A DNA stretch of 64,000 nt, taken from assembly GCF_035046505.1 (NCBI RefSeq), contig NC_089823.1, positions 1,232,767 to 1,296,766 of the forward strand, written 5' to 3'. The notes beneath the pieces were generated by a model that did not search any database, had not been told where the DNA came from, and saw only the letters and a program-made list of their open reading frames with translations. A program made the position numbers and the translations under genes. Each line of letters begins with the position of its first letter. Positions within the stretch are counted from its first letter, which is position 1. Below, in pieces: positions 56,601 through 64,000 of this stretch. The stretch is from Tiliqua scincoides. Its lineage: Eukaryota > Chordata > Lepidosauria > Squamata > Scincidae.

Positions 56601-59600
56601 ATGCCACAATGGATCTCCATGTCTCCATCCTGAACTTTCTCCTTTAGGAAAGTGTTCAGTCATCTGACGTCCAAAATGGCCCTCATGTCCCTGTTCTTTT
56701 GGGGGACTAGGAAGAACACTGAATACACCCCCCGGCGTTTCTGTTTGGGTGGCAGAGGTTCTATGGCCCTGATGTCTAAAAGATGTTGAGTGGCCACTAG
56801 CATTTACTGATGCCTGACTGGGTCCCGCAAGATCGGAACCTTCCAGAACTGATGCGGGGGAATCCAGAGAAACTCCAGGCTGTAACCCCATGCCACTATT
56901 TGCAGAACCCAGGCGTCTGAGGTCATGGACTGCCAATGATCCGTGAAGGCAATTAAGCAAGCTTCTAAGGATAAGGAGTCACCTCCAGCTCTGGCATCAT
57001 GTGCTACACTGATCCTTTCCAGCTCTGTTACCAGCGGAGACAAAAGAGCCAGAAACGCGATTTCTAGGGAACACTCTAGTTCCAGCGATTTTTGCTACGC
57101 TGGGTATTATCCTTGGACCGGAAAGAGGTTCCAGAGGAACAAAAGGACTGTACCTTCTTAGAGGTGTCCTTTTTCCCCAGAGGAGAGCACCTTCCTCTTA
57201 CCCTTACTCTCAATCAAAAGCAGATCTAAGGCCTCCCCCAAAAGTTTTTCTCCCTTAAAGGGGACGCTCACCAGTCTAGTCTCGGAAGCAGCATCCCCAT
57301 CCCATTGACGGAATCATATATTGCACTGTGCAACAACATTAAACACCACGGCCCTTGCATTTAATTGACTTGACTAAGGTATGCAACTTGTCCCTCAAAA
57401 CGGCCACGGTGCCAGAAGATTGGAGGATAGCAAATGTCACGCCTATTTTTAAAAAGGAAAAGAGGGGGGACCCGGGAAACTATAGGCCGGTCAGCCTAAC
57501 ATCCATATCGGGTAAGATGGTGGAATGCCTCATCAAAGATAGGATCTCAAAACACATAGACGAACAGGCCTTGCTGAGGGAGAGTCAGCATGGCTTCTGT
57601 AAGGGTAAGTCTTGCCTCACAAACCTTATAGAATTCTTTGCAAAGGTCAACAGGCATGTGGATGCGGGAGAACCCGTGGACATTATATATCTGGACTTTC
57701 AGAAGGCGATTGACACGGTCCCTCACCAAAGGCTACTGAAAAAACTCCACAGTCAGGGAATTAGAGGACAGGTCCTCTCATGGATTGAGAACTGGTTGGA
57801 GGCCAGGAAGCAGAGAGTGGGTGTCAATGGGCAATTTTCACAATGGAGAGAGGTGAAAAGCGGTGTGCCCCAAGGAACTGTCCTGGGACCGGTGCTTTTC
57901 AACCTCTTCATAAATGACCTGGAGACAGGGTTGAGCAGTGAAGTGGCTAAGTTTGCAGACGACACCAAACTTTTCCGAGTGGTGAAGACCAGAAGTGATT
58001 GTGAGGAGCTCCAGAAGGATCTCTCCAGACTGGCAGAATGGGCAGCAAAATGGCAGATGCGCTTCAATGTCAGTAAGTGTAAAGTCATGCACATTGGGGC
58101 AAAAAATCAAAACTTCACATATAGGCTGATGGGCTCTGAGCTGTCTGTGACAGATCAGGAGATCTTGGGGTGGTGGTGGACAGGTCGATGAAAGTATCGA
58201 CACAATGTGTGGTGGCAGTGAAGAAGGCCAATTCTATGCTTGGGATCATTAGGAAGGATATTGAGAACAAAACGGCTAATATTATAATGCCGTTGTACAA
58301 ATCGATGGTAAGGCCACACCTGGAGTATTGTGTCCAGTTCTGGTCGCCGCATCTCAAAAAAGACATAGTGGAAATGGAAAAGGTGCAAAAGAGAGCAACT
58401 AAGATGATTGCCGGGCTGGGGCACCTTCCTTATGAGGAAAGGCTACGGCGTTTGGGCCTCTTCAGCCTAGAAAAGAGGCACCTGAGGGGGGACATGATTG
58501 AGACATACAAAATTCTGCAGGGGATGGACAGAGTGGATAGGGAGATGCTCTTTACACTCTCACATAATACCAGAACCAGGGGACATCCACTAAAATTGAG
58601 TGTTGGGTGGGTTAGGACAGATAAAAGAAAATATTTCTTTACTCAGCGTGTGGTCGGTCTGTGGAACTCCTTGCCACAGGATGTGGTGCTGGCGTCTAGC
58701 CTACACGCCTTTAAAAGGGGATTGGACAAGTTTCTGGAGGAAAAATCCATTATGGGGTACAAGCCATGATGTGTATGCGCAACCTCCTGATTTTAGAAAT
58801 GGGTTATGTCAGAATGCCAGATGCAAGGGAGGGCACCAGGATGAGGTCTCTTGTTATCTGGGGTGCTCCCTGGGGCATTTGGTGGGCCACTGTGAGATAC
58901 AGGAAGCTGGACTGGATGAGCCTATGGCCTGATCCAGTGGGGCTGTTCTTATGTTCTTATGTAGGAGTCAGCCGCGAAGGCTGCTGACAGGGAGATCTTT
59001 TTAAGACAATTCTTGGCTCTGGATAGCTAATTCCTCCGCCCAGAAAAAGTTTGCCCTTGCCATAATAGAATTAGCTACAGAAGCCCTCAAGGCTCCAGAC
59101 CAGCAGGGACCTTGGTTGCAGCTGCGGTGGCGTGCCCAGGGTGGGAAGTGCTCATCCGCGCCTACCCGCCTGAAACCTCTTCTCCTGGTCGTGCCCACTA
59201 TCCCTCTCTCCACACTTCCTGTGAGCGTCTCAGGGCCTGGTGAGTGGGGCCTAACGGGGCTGGTGGGCCTCCCACTCTTGCTGCCCAGGCTGGTGAGGTC
59301 CATTGCCTGGCCCCCTGGCTGACTTCCTGGATGCTAAGGAGGAAAGGGGGAGAAGACAAGAGGCTGGGGTGGAGTGGGAAGGGGATAGGAGGAGAAAAGG
59401 AGGTAGAAAAAATGCTGAACCCAGGAGCTTAGCCCAGTCATGACCTAGCTCTGTCAAGGCAGAGCTGGACTGGGAAGGATGGGATGTTCCCTCTGCAGGT
59501 GGAACCTGAAACTAGTCTGGCTCAGCCTTGAGCAGAGAAGGGGCAACCCATGTCATGATGAATGCCCCCCTTCCCTCCTACGGAGAATGGTCCTTCTCGA

Positions 59601-62600
59601 TGTGTGGGATAGCCAAAGCGCCTACTGAGATTGGCCTGTGCTAACCAATCAGGCAGGCAAACCTGTCTTGTTAGGCAAAGCAGTGGGACAGAACAATCAG
59701 GTGGCTTCCACTCATCCTATCAGGGACCCCCTGATATGTACAGAGAATCAGTCTAACCCAAGGCAAGCAACAGGCAGCAGCAGTTCCTTAAGAGGGATTT
59801 CAACCATGCTCCAGCCCCCTCAATGGATTGCCTCTTCCCAGTGCAGAGTATTTCACCTGGTCCACATTACCTGGAGAGCTGGGGGCGATTGGTGCCAGCA
59901 TTGAAGAGAGTGGGAGACGCATGAGTGAACCACTTCTCAGAAAGGAGGTTGTAGGTTTCAATTGCAGCATCAATGTCGTTCTTGTGGATTCCCACCGACA
60001 CTCGCATCAGCATGTGTTGAGGGCGCTCAGCCACTAGATGCCAGAGAGGAGATAACAAAAGCCTATCAGCTAGTAGAAAGGACAGCAAGACATTTCTGAG
60101 ATGCAGGCTCTCATTATGATAGCTGAACCCAATTTGTTTTGTCAACTTCAAACACAAACATTCACTATATCTATGTGGTCCTGTTCCAATATCTGTAGGA
60201 ATTTAGGGTTAGTAGCAATGGTGGTCGCGCTCTGAGCGCGATACCATAGTCTTTCGAGACTGAAGGTTGCCAACTAACTAGCAATGGTGGAAACTGATGG
60301 ATAAAGGTCTTTATCACAAAAAGTCCAAATTAGACACTCCAATGTTCAGCAGATTAAAATTGCTTAGAAGATTTGTTGACCTGCTCACAAGGAAATGACC
60401 ATCATGCTAGGTAACTCAGGCTCCTTCTCCAGCTGCTAAGCAAATGAAGAGCATTTTCTTCCTCCAGCTGCAAAGATGATGTTTAAAGACCAGATCGGCT
60501 ACCTCACTCAGCAGGACAACATACTGACCCCTCTCAAGTCAGGTCTCTAAGTGTGGAGACTTGAGCCCTTTCCTCTAAAAGTCACAAGATTAAGAAAATC
60601 CTCACTTACCTTTAGAATTGATTTTCAGCAGATATGAGCGCTCAAGAGTCTTAAATGGAGACAAACACAAAAAGCATCATCTTGATTAGTCAGCGTACAC
60701 TAAAATGATGAGGTGGCAGGAGACCAAACACTAAATTATTCATTTTAGTTCTGCAGCTAATCTCTTGACTTGGAGTGTCATTACCTGCCAGGAACAGAAG
60801 ACTCTGTAAAGCCACACAGGGGAGGCTTCTGTGGGCCACATCTTGGCCATTAGCCAGCACCTGCATCCATCATCTTTTGCCCACCCTACTGGACTGTGAC
60901 ATCAACTGCCAGGGACAGAAAAGATGCCAGACACATGCCTATGTATCCTGAATATGTTGGCTCTGGCACCCAAAGCAGCAGGGAGTGCTTAACAATCTTA
61001 ACAGGAGTGCTGACTGGCACCAGGCAATTTGCTCTGGTCACCATTATGTGGGCTCTATTCAATTCAAGGTGCTGGTTGCTACGTTTAAACCCTAAACGGC
61101 TTAGGACCAGGGTACCACCTCCCTCATTATCAAGTGGCCCATCCCTGAGATTAACAGAGACTTTCATGAGGCTATCCCACATAAGCCCAGCCGGTGGCAA
61201 TAGGAGAGGGGGCCTTCTCTCTAGCAGCATTCACTCTGTGGACTGCCCTGCTAGCAGAAGTCATACTTGCTTCACCTCAGCCTGTATTCCAGAGGCAGGC
61301 AAAGGTCTGTTTGTTCACTTACACATCTGGGGCCTTGCTCTAGTTTGTTGGCTTTACGCTGCCCAATTTACTCACTTTTGTTGCAATGCTATGTGCTGCT
61401 GTCAATCTTATGTATTGTTGTGCATGTAGTTGTGTACCATCTTGTGTCCTTTATATTGGTTACCCTGTTTTGAAATTGGTTATAAGCTACCTTGACTATC
61501 TCTTATTAGAGAAGTAAACAAATATCTTAAATAACATTTTAGATAGCTAATTATAAATAAAATAAACTCATGTGAAGATCTTCTAAGGCTGTAGTTTTCA
61601 AACTATGCTATGGAGAACTCCCAGAATCATCATCAGGAATTCTTTAATGGGAAAATCAGTCATGATAAACTGACTTCTCTGAAAGAGCTTACAAATCCAC
61701 AGCTGCAAAGAGGAAATGTACCCTGTTCACATGAGATGACCATAAGCTAACCCTAAAGTTCGCTGTGCAAACCAAGTATGTACCTAGAAGCAGTGCCCAG
61801 AATCCTCTGCAGCATATGGGAAATATGGGATTTCATGGAGCATGTCTAGCAGTTTCTCTTCTCTGTTGAGAGTTTCCTGAAGACTACTGTTTTAGGGACA
61901 AACATCTAAATTCCACTAGTGGGATAATGTGCTTCAAAAGCATGCACGCTGTCACGTCATACTCAAAACCAACAGAAGCCTCTGGTACCAGTTTGCTTTC
62001 CTTCGCTCATTTGCATCACCGGCAAAACGCGTTTTCTTGAATATTTACCATCCTGGGCTCCTAGGGAAAGACACTTTCCATGCTAAGAATGAACAACTGT
62101 CACCTTCAGAAAAGAATTAGCAGCTTACCTTGAAGCCGAAGTAGTTGTAGGAGAAATCCCGATCATAAATTATTGCAGAGTTCAGCCGCTGGGGAAAAGG
62201 AAACAGGCAATTAGATTCAGTATTTTGACAGAGTAGAGCCTGACCCAACACTTGCACATTGTGACATCTGTTGCAAAAAGTAAGCCACTCGCCTCTTGAT
62301 TTTCAAAACTTGGGGACTCAACTTGCCACAGAAAACAAGGCAAAGAATCCTAAGTTGCAAAGCACAAGGTGAGACCTGGCTTTGCCAATTCACAGCACTA
62401 CATTTAAATTATTGCATGTGTAAGTAAAAGGCAACACTGTCATACTATCTGAGACATATAAAAGTGACATACGTTAAAGTGCTTCAGCAGGTCTGTGTGT
62501 AAAGTGCAAGAACAGCCACATTTTTCAAGCAGGTGGTACTTTTGTACAGTAAAAATTTATCTTCATGACGACAGCCAACATAAATGTGCTGAACACACAA

Positions 62601-63997
62601 GATCCAACACAGCCTCTCTCTGCATTCATCATCCATTCACTCTTTCAAGTTTCTGTCATGCAATACAGTATTTGCATTTAACTCATCTAATACTATTCAT
62701 ATATATGGCACTTTACACTGACTGAAAAGGCAGTATAGCCAGTCTCCAAAACACCAAGTTAATATTGGAGAACATCCTCTTTCTTGTTTCTCCCCAACAC
62801 AGAACATCTTGTTCCACAATTTCTTCACATGGCTGACTAGATCTCTCTCACATTAGCTCTGCCAAAATATTACATACATCTTTGTTAGCCAACACGATAT
62901 CTAGAATTTCTTTGGAAACCATTGGAGAGTGTTTGCCGTTGTGTGGATTCACAAAGTTGTACAGATCTTCCATCACATCTAAAAAGAAGGCCACAAGAGA
63001 TTCACTTTAAATTGTCAAGTTAACTATGCTAGTAGCAAAACACGTGTCCAAAAACTGCCCTCCAGACATTATTTTCTCTCAAATGTTACCAATATCCAAA
63101 TTACTCCACTTCTGCAAAGGCAGCACAAAATATCTCCTTTTTCAAAAAACGTGTCCTTGCCTACTTGGACACCAGGCTCATGTAGAACAGCAGGACTGTG
63201 GTGAAGTTTCCATTTATTTCACTGATGCTTGCACAGAAGAACTTACTGGTGAGTTGTGCCCTTAAGCAGAAAATGAAACTGCAGGAACAGTTCCCAAGCC
63301 TTTGTGTCCTAAAACCTTTAAAAAATCCTTTCCTTTTACATTATGAGCAGGAAGAAAAGAGGGTCCCAAGTTTAATGAAGTATTCTTTACCATATAAGTA
63401 GCAAGCAGCATGTGTTCAAAATGCCTCACATGCATAACCAACTATATATTACAGAAAGCTCCCCCCCCCCTGCCCAAGCCCAAACCTAAGACACCACCTA
63501 ATCAGTTCCTGCCTGAAGGAAGATGCAAACTGGTGCTTTGGTTCATACTTACTCATGCTGCAAGACCACAGCAACTATTTGCCAAACAATTTATCATAAG
63601 AAGTCATTTGCAGCCATTTGCTTCATGCAAAACCTGTTGCTACCTGTCTTATTTGCCTTGTTTTTTTAATATGTATGTGTGTGTGTAGGAGGGGATTAAC
63701 TAACTAAAGCTCTCCCGCCTGAAAATACTATGCCAATAATAGCCTCTCAACAATCCCAAATCCCAATGATACTGCAGAAATTGCTATCCTGCATTTTGGC
63801 TGGTGCTTCCCATACTCACCACTGAAAACTTTCTTTGTTTCCTTGTGCAGGTTGGAGACAGCAATTCTTGCCGCCAGAATGGCATAGTCAGGGTACTTGG
63901 TTGTCAGGGTTGCTGCTGTCTCTGCAGCCAGAGTATCCAGTTCCACAGTGGTAACCCCACTGTAAAGACCTTGGATCACTTTCATGGTGATCTGAGC
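38418..63997 (-). CDS. RRM1: RRM1, ribonucleotide reductase large subunit (partial, 17 exons)
   Basis: Encodes the catalytic R1 subunit, which with R2 (RRM2 or RRM2B) reduces ribonucleoside diphosphates to deoxy forms in the cytosol for DNA synthesis. Seventeen exons with AG/GT boundaries and consistent phases give 755 residues that match human RRM1 from Ala37 to the end. Exons 1-2 (about 36 residues) lie beyond the right edge. In human numbering one can see activity-site Asp57, redox cysteines C218 and C444, specificity-site D226 and R256, active-site N427-C429-E431, radical-path tyrosines Y737-Y738 and the C-terminal CLMC pair. The C-terminal tail is one residue shorter than human. There is no stop or frameshift, so the gene looks functional. 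Introns are filled with transposons. The gene ends tail to tail with the OR cluster, as in human 11p15.4. Identification is near certain; exon numbers assume the human 19-exon structure. Confidence 0.98.
38604..39161 (-). other. RRM1 intron 18
   Basis: 558 bp, with a poly-G run near 38926; no element is recognised. Confidence 0.5.
39162..39350 (-). CDS. RRM1: RRM1 exon 18
   Basis: 189 bp, 63 residues (668-730): [60 protein letters not shown]. Donor GTAAGT. Confidence 0.98.
39936..40338 (-). repeat. Tandem triplicate of a CR1 3' end, ~141-bp unit
   Basis: Three head-to-tail units start at about 39938, 40081 and 40223. Each begins AAGAACATAAGAA and contains GGCCCATCTAGTCCAGC (CACC in the third) and CCCAGGGAGCACAC. 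The first two end in CTTCCTGGGAATTGTAGTT or a variant. The non-CR1 linker CTGGGAATTGTAGTT is present at both junctions, so the array arose by duplication of a CR1 tail plus flank. It lies in RRM1 intron 17. Confidence 0.92.
40626..40721 (-). CDS. RRM1: RRM1 exon 17
   Basis: 96 bp, 32 residues (636-667): [20 protein letters not shown] and [12 protein letters not shown]. Donor GTACAT. Confidence 0.97.
40793..41335 (-). mobile_element. CR1 LINE 3' part in RRM1 intron 16
   Basis: The left edge CGTAAGAACATAAAAGCAG is the complement of the CR1 tail. The remainder is the complement of the region around the CR1 motifs [20 protein letters not shown] and the 3' UTR. An internal deletion and several indels mark an older copy than the one at 58 kb. 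Confidence 0.85.
41619..41754 (-). CDS. RRM1: RRM1 exon 16
   Basis: 136 bp, residues 590-635: [20 protein letters not shown] (phosphate-binding PMPTAST loop), [25 protein letters not shown]. Confidence 0.98.
41941..43349 (-). mobile_element. Decayed long L2-clade LINE in RRM1 intron 15
   Basis: Collinear with the 53.7-kb L2 copy in the same orientation: a T-rich 3' end at 41941-42010, the segment TTGGTGCCACTACTGAGG, and on the minus strand translations with [20 protein letters not shown] (near 43230), [20 protein letters not shown] (43120) and [15 protein letters not shown] (43060-43020). Many frameshifts and stops: clearly older than the copies at 50.5 and 53.7 kb. Confidence 0.85.
43350..44884 (-). 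other. RRM1 intron 15, right part
   Basis: No gene is recognised. The first few hundred bases may still belong to the L2 copy at its left, but I cannot align them. Confidence 0.4.
44885..44961 (-). CDS. RRM1: RRM1 exon 15
   Basis: 77 bp, residues 565-590: [20 protein letters not shown] and KEKIA. Phase 2 end; donor GTGAGT. Confidence 0.96.
44962..45618 (-). other. RRM1 intron 14
   Basis: 657 bp, no element recognised. Confidence 0.5.
45619..45840 (-). CDS. RRM1: RRM1 exon 14
   Basis: 222 bp, 74 residues (491-564): [60 protein letters not shown]. Glu492 replaces Cys recalled for the human protein. The donor GTAAGT follows GGT. Confidence 0.97.
45841..46645 (-). other. RRM1 intron 13
   Basis: 805 bp. 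No element is recognised. A short direct duplication GGGCACTTCAAGG(T/C) occurs at 46147-46175. Confidence 0.5.
46646..46795 (-). CDS. RRM1: RRM1 exon 13
   Basis: 150 bp, 50 residues (441-490): [20 protein letters not shown] with redox Cys444, then [20 protein letters not shown]. Phase 0 at both ends. Confidence 0.97.
46796..47435 (-). other. RRM1 intron 12, exon 13-proximal part
   Basis: No gene is seen; a long plus-strand frame (46574-47170) overlaps exon 13 and is a shadow. Confidence 0.5.
47444..47710. mobile_element. hAT non-autonomous element in RRM1 intron 12
   Basis: The 267-bp element starts CAGGGATGTCAAAC and ends GTTTGATACCCCTG. The flanks TTCTAGAG (47436-47443) and TTGTAGAC (47711-47718) agree in six of eight positions. 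An old copy. Confidence 0.85.
47920..48121 (-). CDS. RRM1: RRM1 exon 12
   Basis: 202 bp, residues 373-440: [39 protein letters not shown] and [17 protein letters not shown]. It holds the active-site triad N427, C429, E431. The donor is GTAGGC. Confidence 0.98.
48298..48355 (+). mobile_element. 58-bp CR1 3' tail fragment
   Basis: ATACAGGAAGCTGGACTAGA followed by GGGGCTGTTCTTATG equals the last bases of the CR1 copies here. It is an extreme 5'-truncation, in RRM1 intron 11. Confidence 0.85.
48606..49072. mobile_element. GC-rich hAT-like element in RRM1 intron 11
   Basis: The 467-bp element is flanked by a perfect 8-bp duplication GGTTATCC (48598-48605, 49073-49080). Near its ends GGTTTTCAAAC and GTTTGAATACC form an imperfect inverted repeat. 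Internally a segment of about 45 bp (ACCTGGGGAGCCCTACCGAA) occurs twice, near 48722 and 48901. No coding capacity. Confidence 0.85.
49406..49485 (-). CDS. RRM1: RRM1 exon 11
   Basis: 80 bp, residues 347-373: [20 protein letters not shown] and FEKLYE. Phase 2 end. Confidence 0.96.
49486..50092 (-). other. RRM1 intron 10
   Basis: 607 bp. No element is recognised. Confidence 0.5.
50093..50254 (-). CDS. RRM1: RRM1 exon 10
   Basis: 162 bp, 54 residues (293-346): [39 protein letters not shown] and [12 protein letters not shown]. Very highly conserved. The donor is GTGAGG. Confidence 0.97.
50461..51432 (-). mobile_element. L2-clade LINE, 5'-truncated, intact frame, in RRM1 intron 9
   Basis: An open minus-strand frame of 315 codons (51426-50479) runs from [20 protein letters not shown] through [13 protein letters not shown] and [16 protein letters not shown] to [17 protein letters not shown] and a stop. 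The 3' UTR is very short compared with the copy at 53.7 kb and ends in a TAAAATACA-like repeat near 50447-50472. It is young, to judge by the open frame. Confidence 0.92.
52030..52113 (-). CDS. RRM1: RRM1 exon 9
   Basis: 84 bp, 28 residues (265-292): [20 protein letters not shown] then YVDQGGNK. It includes loop 2 near the specificity site. Phase 0 at both ends. Confidence 0.97.
52326..52467 (-). CDS. RRM1: RRM1 exon 8
   Basis: 142 bp, residues 217-264: C218 (redox pair with C444) in [19 protein letters not shown], specificity-site D226, loop 2/3 region [20 protein letters not shown] with R256. Residue 222 is Cys here, Ser in human. The donor is GTGAGT. Confidence 0.97.
52818..52970. repeat. 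DIRS left inverted terminal repeat
   Basis: Inverse complement of about 59464-59590. The outer part (AAGGAATTCTTACCTGAGA) is also inversely repeated in the internal complementary region. Confidence 0.85.
53200..53290. repeat. DIRS internal complementary region
   Basis: Its left half (about 53205-53245) is complementary to the outer end of the left inverted repeat. Its right half (about 53252-53290) is complementary to the outer end of the right inverted repeat. A region complementary to both ends is the DIRS hallmark believed to serve closure of a circular intermediate. Confidence 0.8.
53732..55391 (-). mobile_element. L2-clade LINE with long intact frame
   Basis: A 1.66-kb 5'-truncated copy on the minus strand. 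One open frame of 462 codons (55380-53992) covers the reverse transcriptase: [73 protein letters not shown] and [19 protein letters not shown], to [10 protein letters not shown]. The 3' UTR ends in a TTA trinucleotide tail (complement at 53732-53750). It is flanked by a 7-bp duplication AACATAT (53725-53731, 55392-55398; the left copy merges with the tail). [12 protein letters not shown] is the L2-clade signature. The absence of stops indicates a recent insertion, into the recombinase part of the DIRS fossil. Confidence 0.93.
57360..58961 (+). mobile_element. CR1 LINE, long copy inside the DIRS fossil
   Basis: A 1.6-kb 5'-truncated CR1 encoding the reverse transcriptase: [93 protein letters not shown] and FADDTKLF (catalytic Asp pair). 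A four-base loss near 58160 shifts the frame between two long open stretches (278 and 199 codons). It ends in TTCTTATGTTCTTATG (58946-58961). The LDFQKAFDTVPH motif is CR1-clade. It interrupts the gag-like region of the DIRS element and is therefore younger. Confidence 0.95.
59464..59590. repeat. DIRS right inverted terminal repeat
   Basis: Matches the left repeat in inverse orientation, including AGCCTTGAGCAGAGAAGGGG versus its complement at the left. Confidence 0.85.
59871..60033 (-). CDS. RRM1: RRM1 exon 7
   Basis: 163 bp, residues 163-217: [20 protein letters not shown] to [20 protein letters not shown]. It contains the start of the ten-stranded barrel with substrate-binding residues around [10 protein letters not shown]. 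Phase 2 end; donor GTAATG. Confidence 0.96.
60225..60278 (+). mobile_element. 54-bp LINE insertion in RRM1 intron 6
   Basis: This is the extreme 3' end of the LINE family at 24.7, 26.4 and 35.7 kb (GCGCGATACCATAGTCTTTC to GGTTGCCAAC), flanked by a perfect 12-bp duplication TAGCAATGGTGG (60213-60224, 60279-60290). Its first nine bases TCGCGCTCT are the inverse complement of the adjacent element sequence, forming a small palindrome. Confidence 0.92.
60610..60649 (-). CDS. RRM1: RRM1 exon 6
   Basis: 40 bp, residues 150-162 plus one base: [13 protein letters not shown]. This short exon is bounded by TTAAG and GTAAGT. Ser161 replaces Gly of the human protein. Confidence 0.94.
60985..61560 (+). 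mobile_element. L2-like LINE 3' remnant in RRM1 intron 5
   Basis: Plus-strand text near 61050-61110 (ATTCAATTCAAGGTGCTGGT then ACCAGGGTACC) parallels the L2 motif around [11 protein letters not shown] and GPGYL. A 3' UTR-like end (TTATAAGCTACCTTGACTAT) follows near 61480. It is diverged, with approximate limits, and lies opposite to RRM1. Confidence 0.5.
61561..62128 (-). other. RRM1 intron 5, exon-proximal part
   Basis: No element is recognised in this part of the 1.5-kb intron. Confidence 0.5.
62129..62188 (-). CDS. RRM1: RRM1 exon 5
   Basis: 60 bp, 20 residues (130-149): [20 protein letters not shown]. The acceptor is CCCCAG and the donor GTAAGC. Confidence 0.95.
62189..62877 (-). other. 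RRM1 intron 4
   Basis: 689 bp. No gene or element is recognised. Confidence 0.6.
62878..62978 (-). CDS. RRM1: RRM1 exon 4
   Basis: 101 bp, residues 96-129: [19 protein letters not shown] and DIVLANKD. It is the end of the ATP-cone and the linker to the catalytic domain. The donor is GTATGT. Confidence 0.95.
62979..63819 (-). other. RRM1 intron 3
   Basis: 841 bp. No transposon is recognised; a poly-C run lies near 63460 and a short TG tract near 63675. Confidence 0.6.
63820..63997 (-). CDS. RRM1: RRM1 exon 3
   Basis: 178 bp, residues 37-96 (human numbering), most of the N-terminal ATP-cone: [20 protein letters not shown] and Asp57 of the activity site. The acceptor CAG occupies the last three bases of the window; the donor is GTGAGT at 63819. 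Confidence 0.96.
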
Positions 63998-64000
63998 CTG

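Larger units (their letters stand above)
52818..59590 (-). mobile_element. DIRS retrotransposon fossil in RRM1 intron 7
   Basis: A tyrosine-recombinase retrotransposon of the DIRS order, on the same strand as RRM1. Parts, from right to left: right inverted repeat (about 59464-59590), gag-like region (about 59000-59300, continuing near 57180-57350), reverse transcriptase region (about 56580-56800), RNase H region (about 56130-56560), tyrosine recombinase C-terminal region (about 53310-53600), internal complementary region (about 53200-53290) and left inverted repeat (about 52818-52970). The inverted repeats match over about 110 bases (both contain TCTGCTCAAGGCTG). The copy is broken, with several breaks, and is split by two later LINE insertions. 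No target duplication is expected for this order. Moderately old: older than both LINEs inside it. Confidence 0.87.

Noticed and set aside
60225-60240. Palindromic protein-binding site in RRM1 intron 6
   Set aside because: The palindrome is explained by LINE sequence with a short inverted 5' end between target duplications.

Overview
The window looks like a reptile genome, most likely a squamate (lizard). This is inferred from vertebrate intron-exon genes combined with a dense mixture of CR1 LINEs ending in TTCTTATG repeats, L2-clade LINEs, non-autonomous hAT elements and a DIRS retrotransposon. There is no operon structure, tRNA, rRNA or CRISPR array.

Layout. Bases 1-10,700 are GC-rich intergenic DNA with decayed CR1, L2 and hAT copies and no recognisable gene. 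From 10.7 to 31.2 kb, three intact single-exon class I olfactory receptor (OR) genes lie in tandem on the + strand (10744-11736, 23200-24195, 30236-31228). Each has a good 3' splice acceptor close upstream of its ATG, as expected when a non-coding leader exon is spliced on. The spacers hold hAT, CR1 and L2 fossils and three dispersed truncated copies of a second LINE family. From 38.4 kb to the right edge, the - strand carries RRM1, the large catalytic subunit of ribonucleotide reductase. Seventeen coding exons (counterparts of human exons 3-19) can be placed to the base with canonical splice sites and continuous reading phase. They encode 755 residues and match human RRM1 from residue 37 to the C-terminus; the first two exons lie off the right edge. 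RRM1 and the nearest OR gene are tail to tail about 7.2 kb apart. The same RRM1/class I OR neighbourhood exists on human chromosome 11p15.4, so the boundary is ancient.

Transposon archaeology is the most distinctive content. RRM1 intron 7 (between exons 7 and 8, 7.4 kb) holds a DIRS-type tyrosine-recombinase retrotransposon fossil with inverted end repeats and an internal complementary region, split by a later L2 LINE (long open reading frame, 7-bp target duplication) and by a CR1 LINE. At 24.7-25.7 kb a LINE copy has an inverted 5' part and a target duplication, the signature of twin priming. A 54-bp remnant of the same LINE family, with a 12-bp duplication, sits in RRM1 intron 6. Eight hAT copies show 8-bp duplications or candidate duplications, and several used a TCTAGA-like target. 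A hAT copy at 14.2 kb contains a perfect 20-bp-arm hairpin.

The OR genes act in odorant detection at the plasma membrane of sensory neurons. RRM1 acts in cytosolic dNTP synthesis. Nothing suggests they work together; they are neighbours by old synteny. I did not find a convincing new biological system. The better leads are the nested element structures and the hAT target preference.
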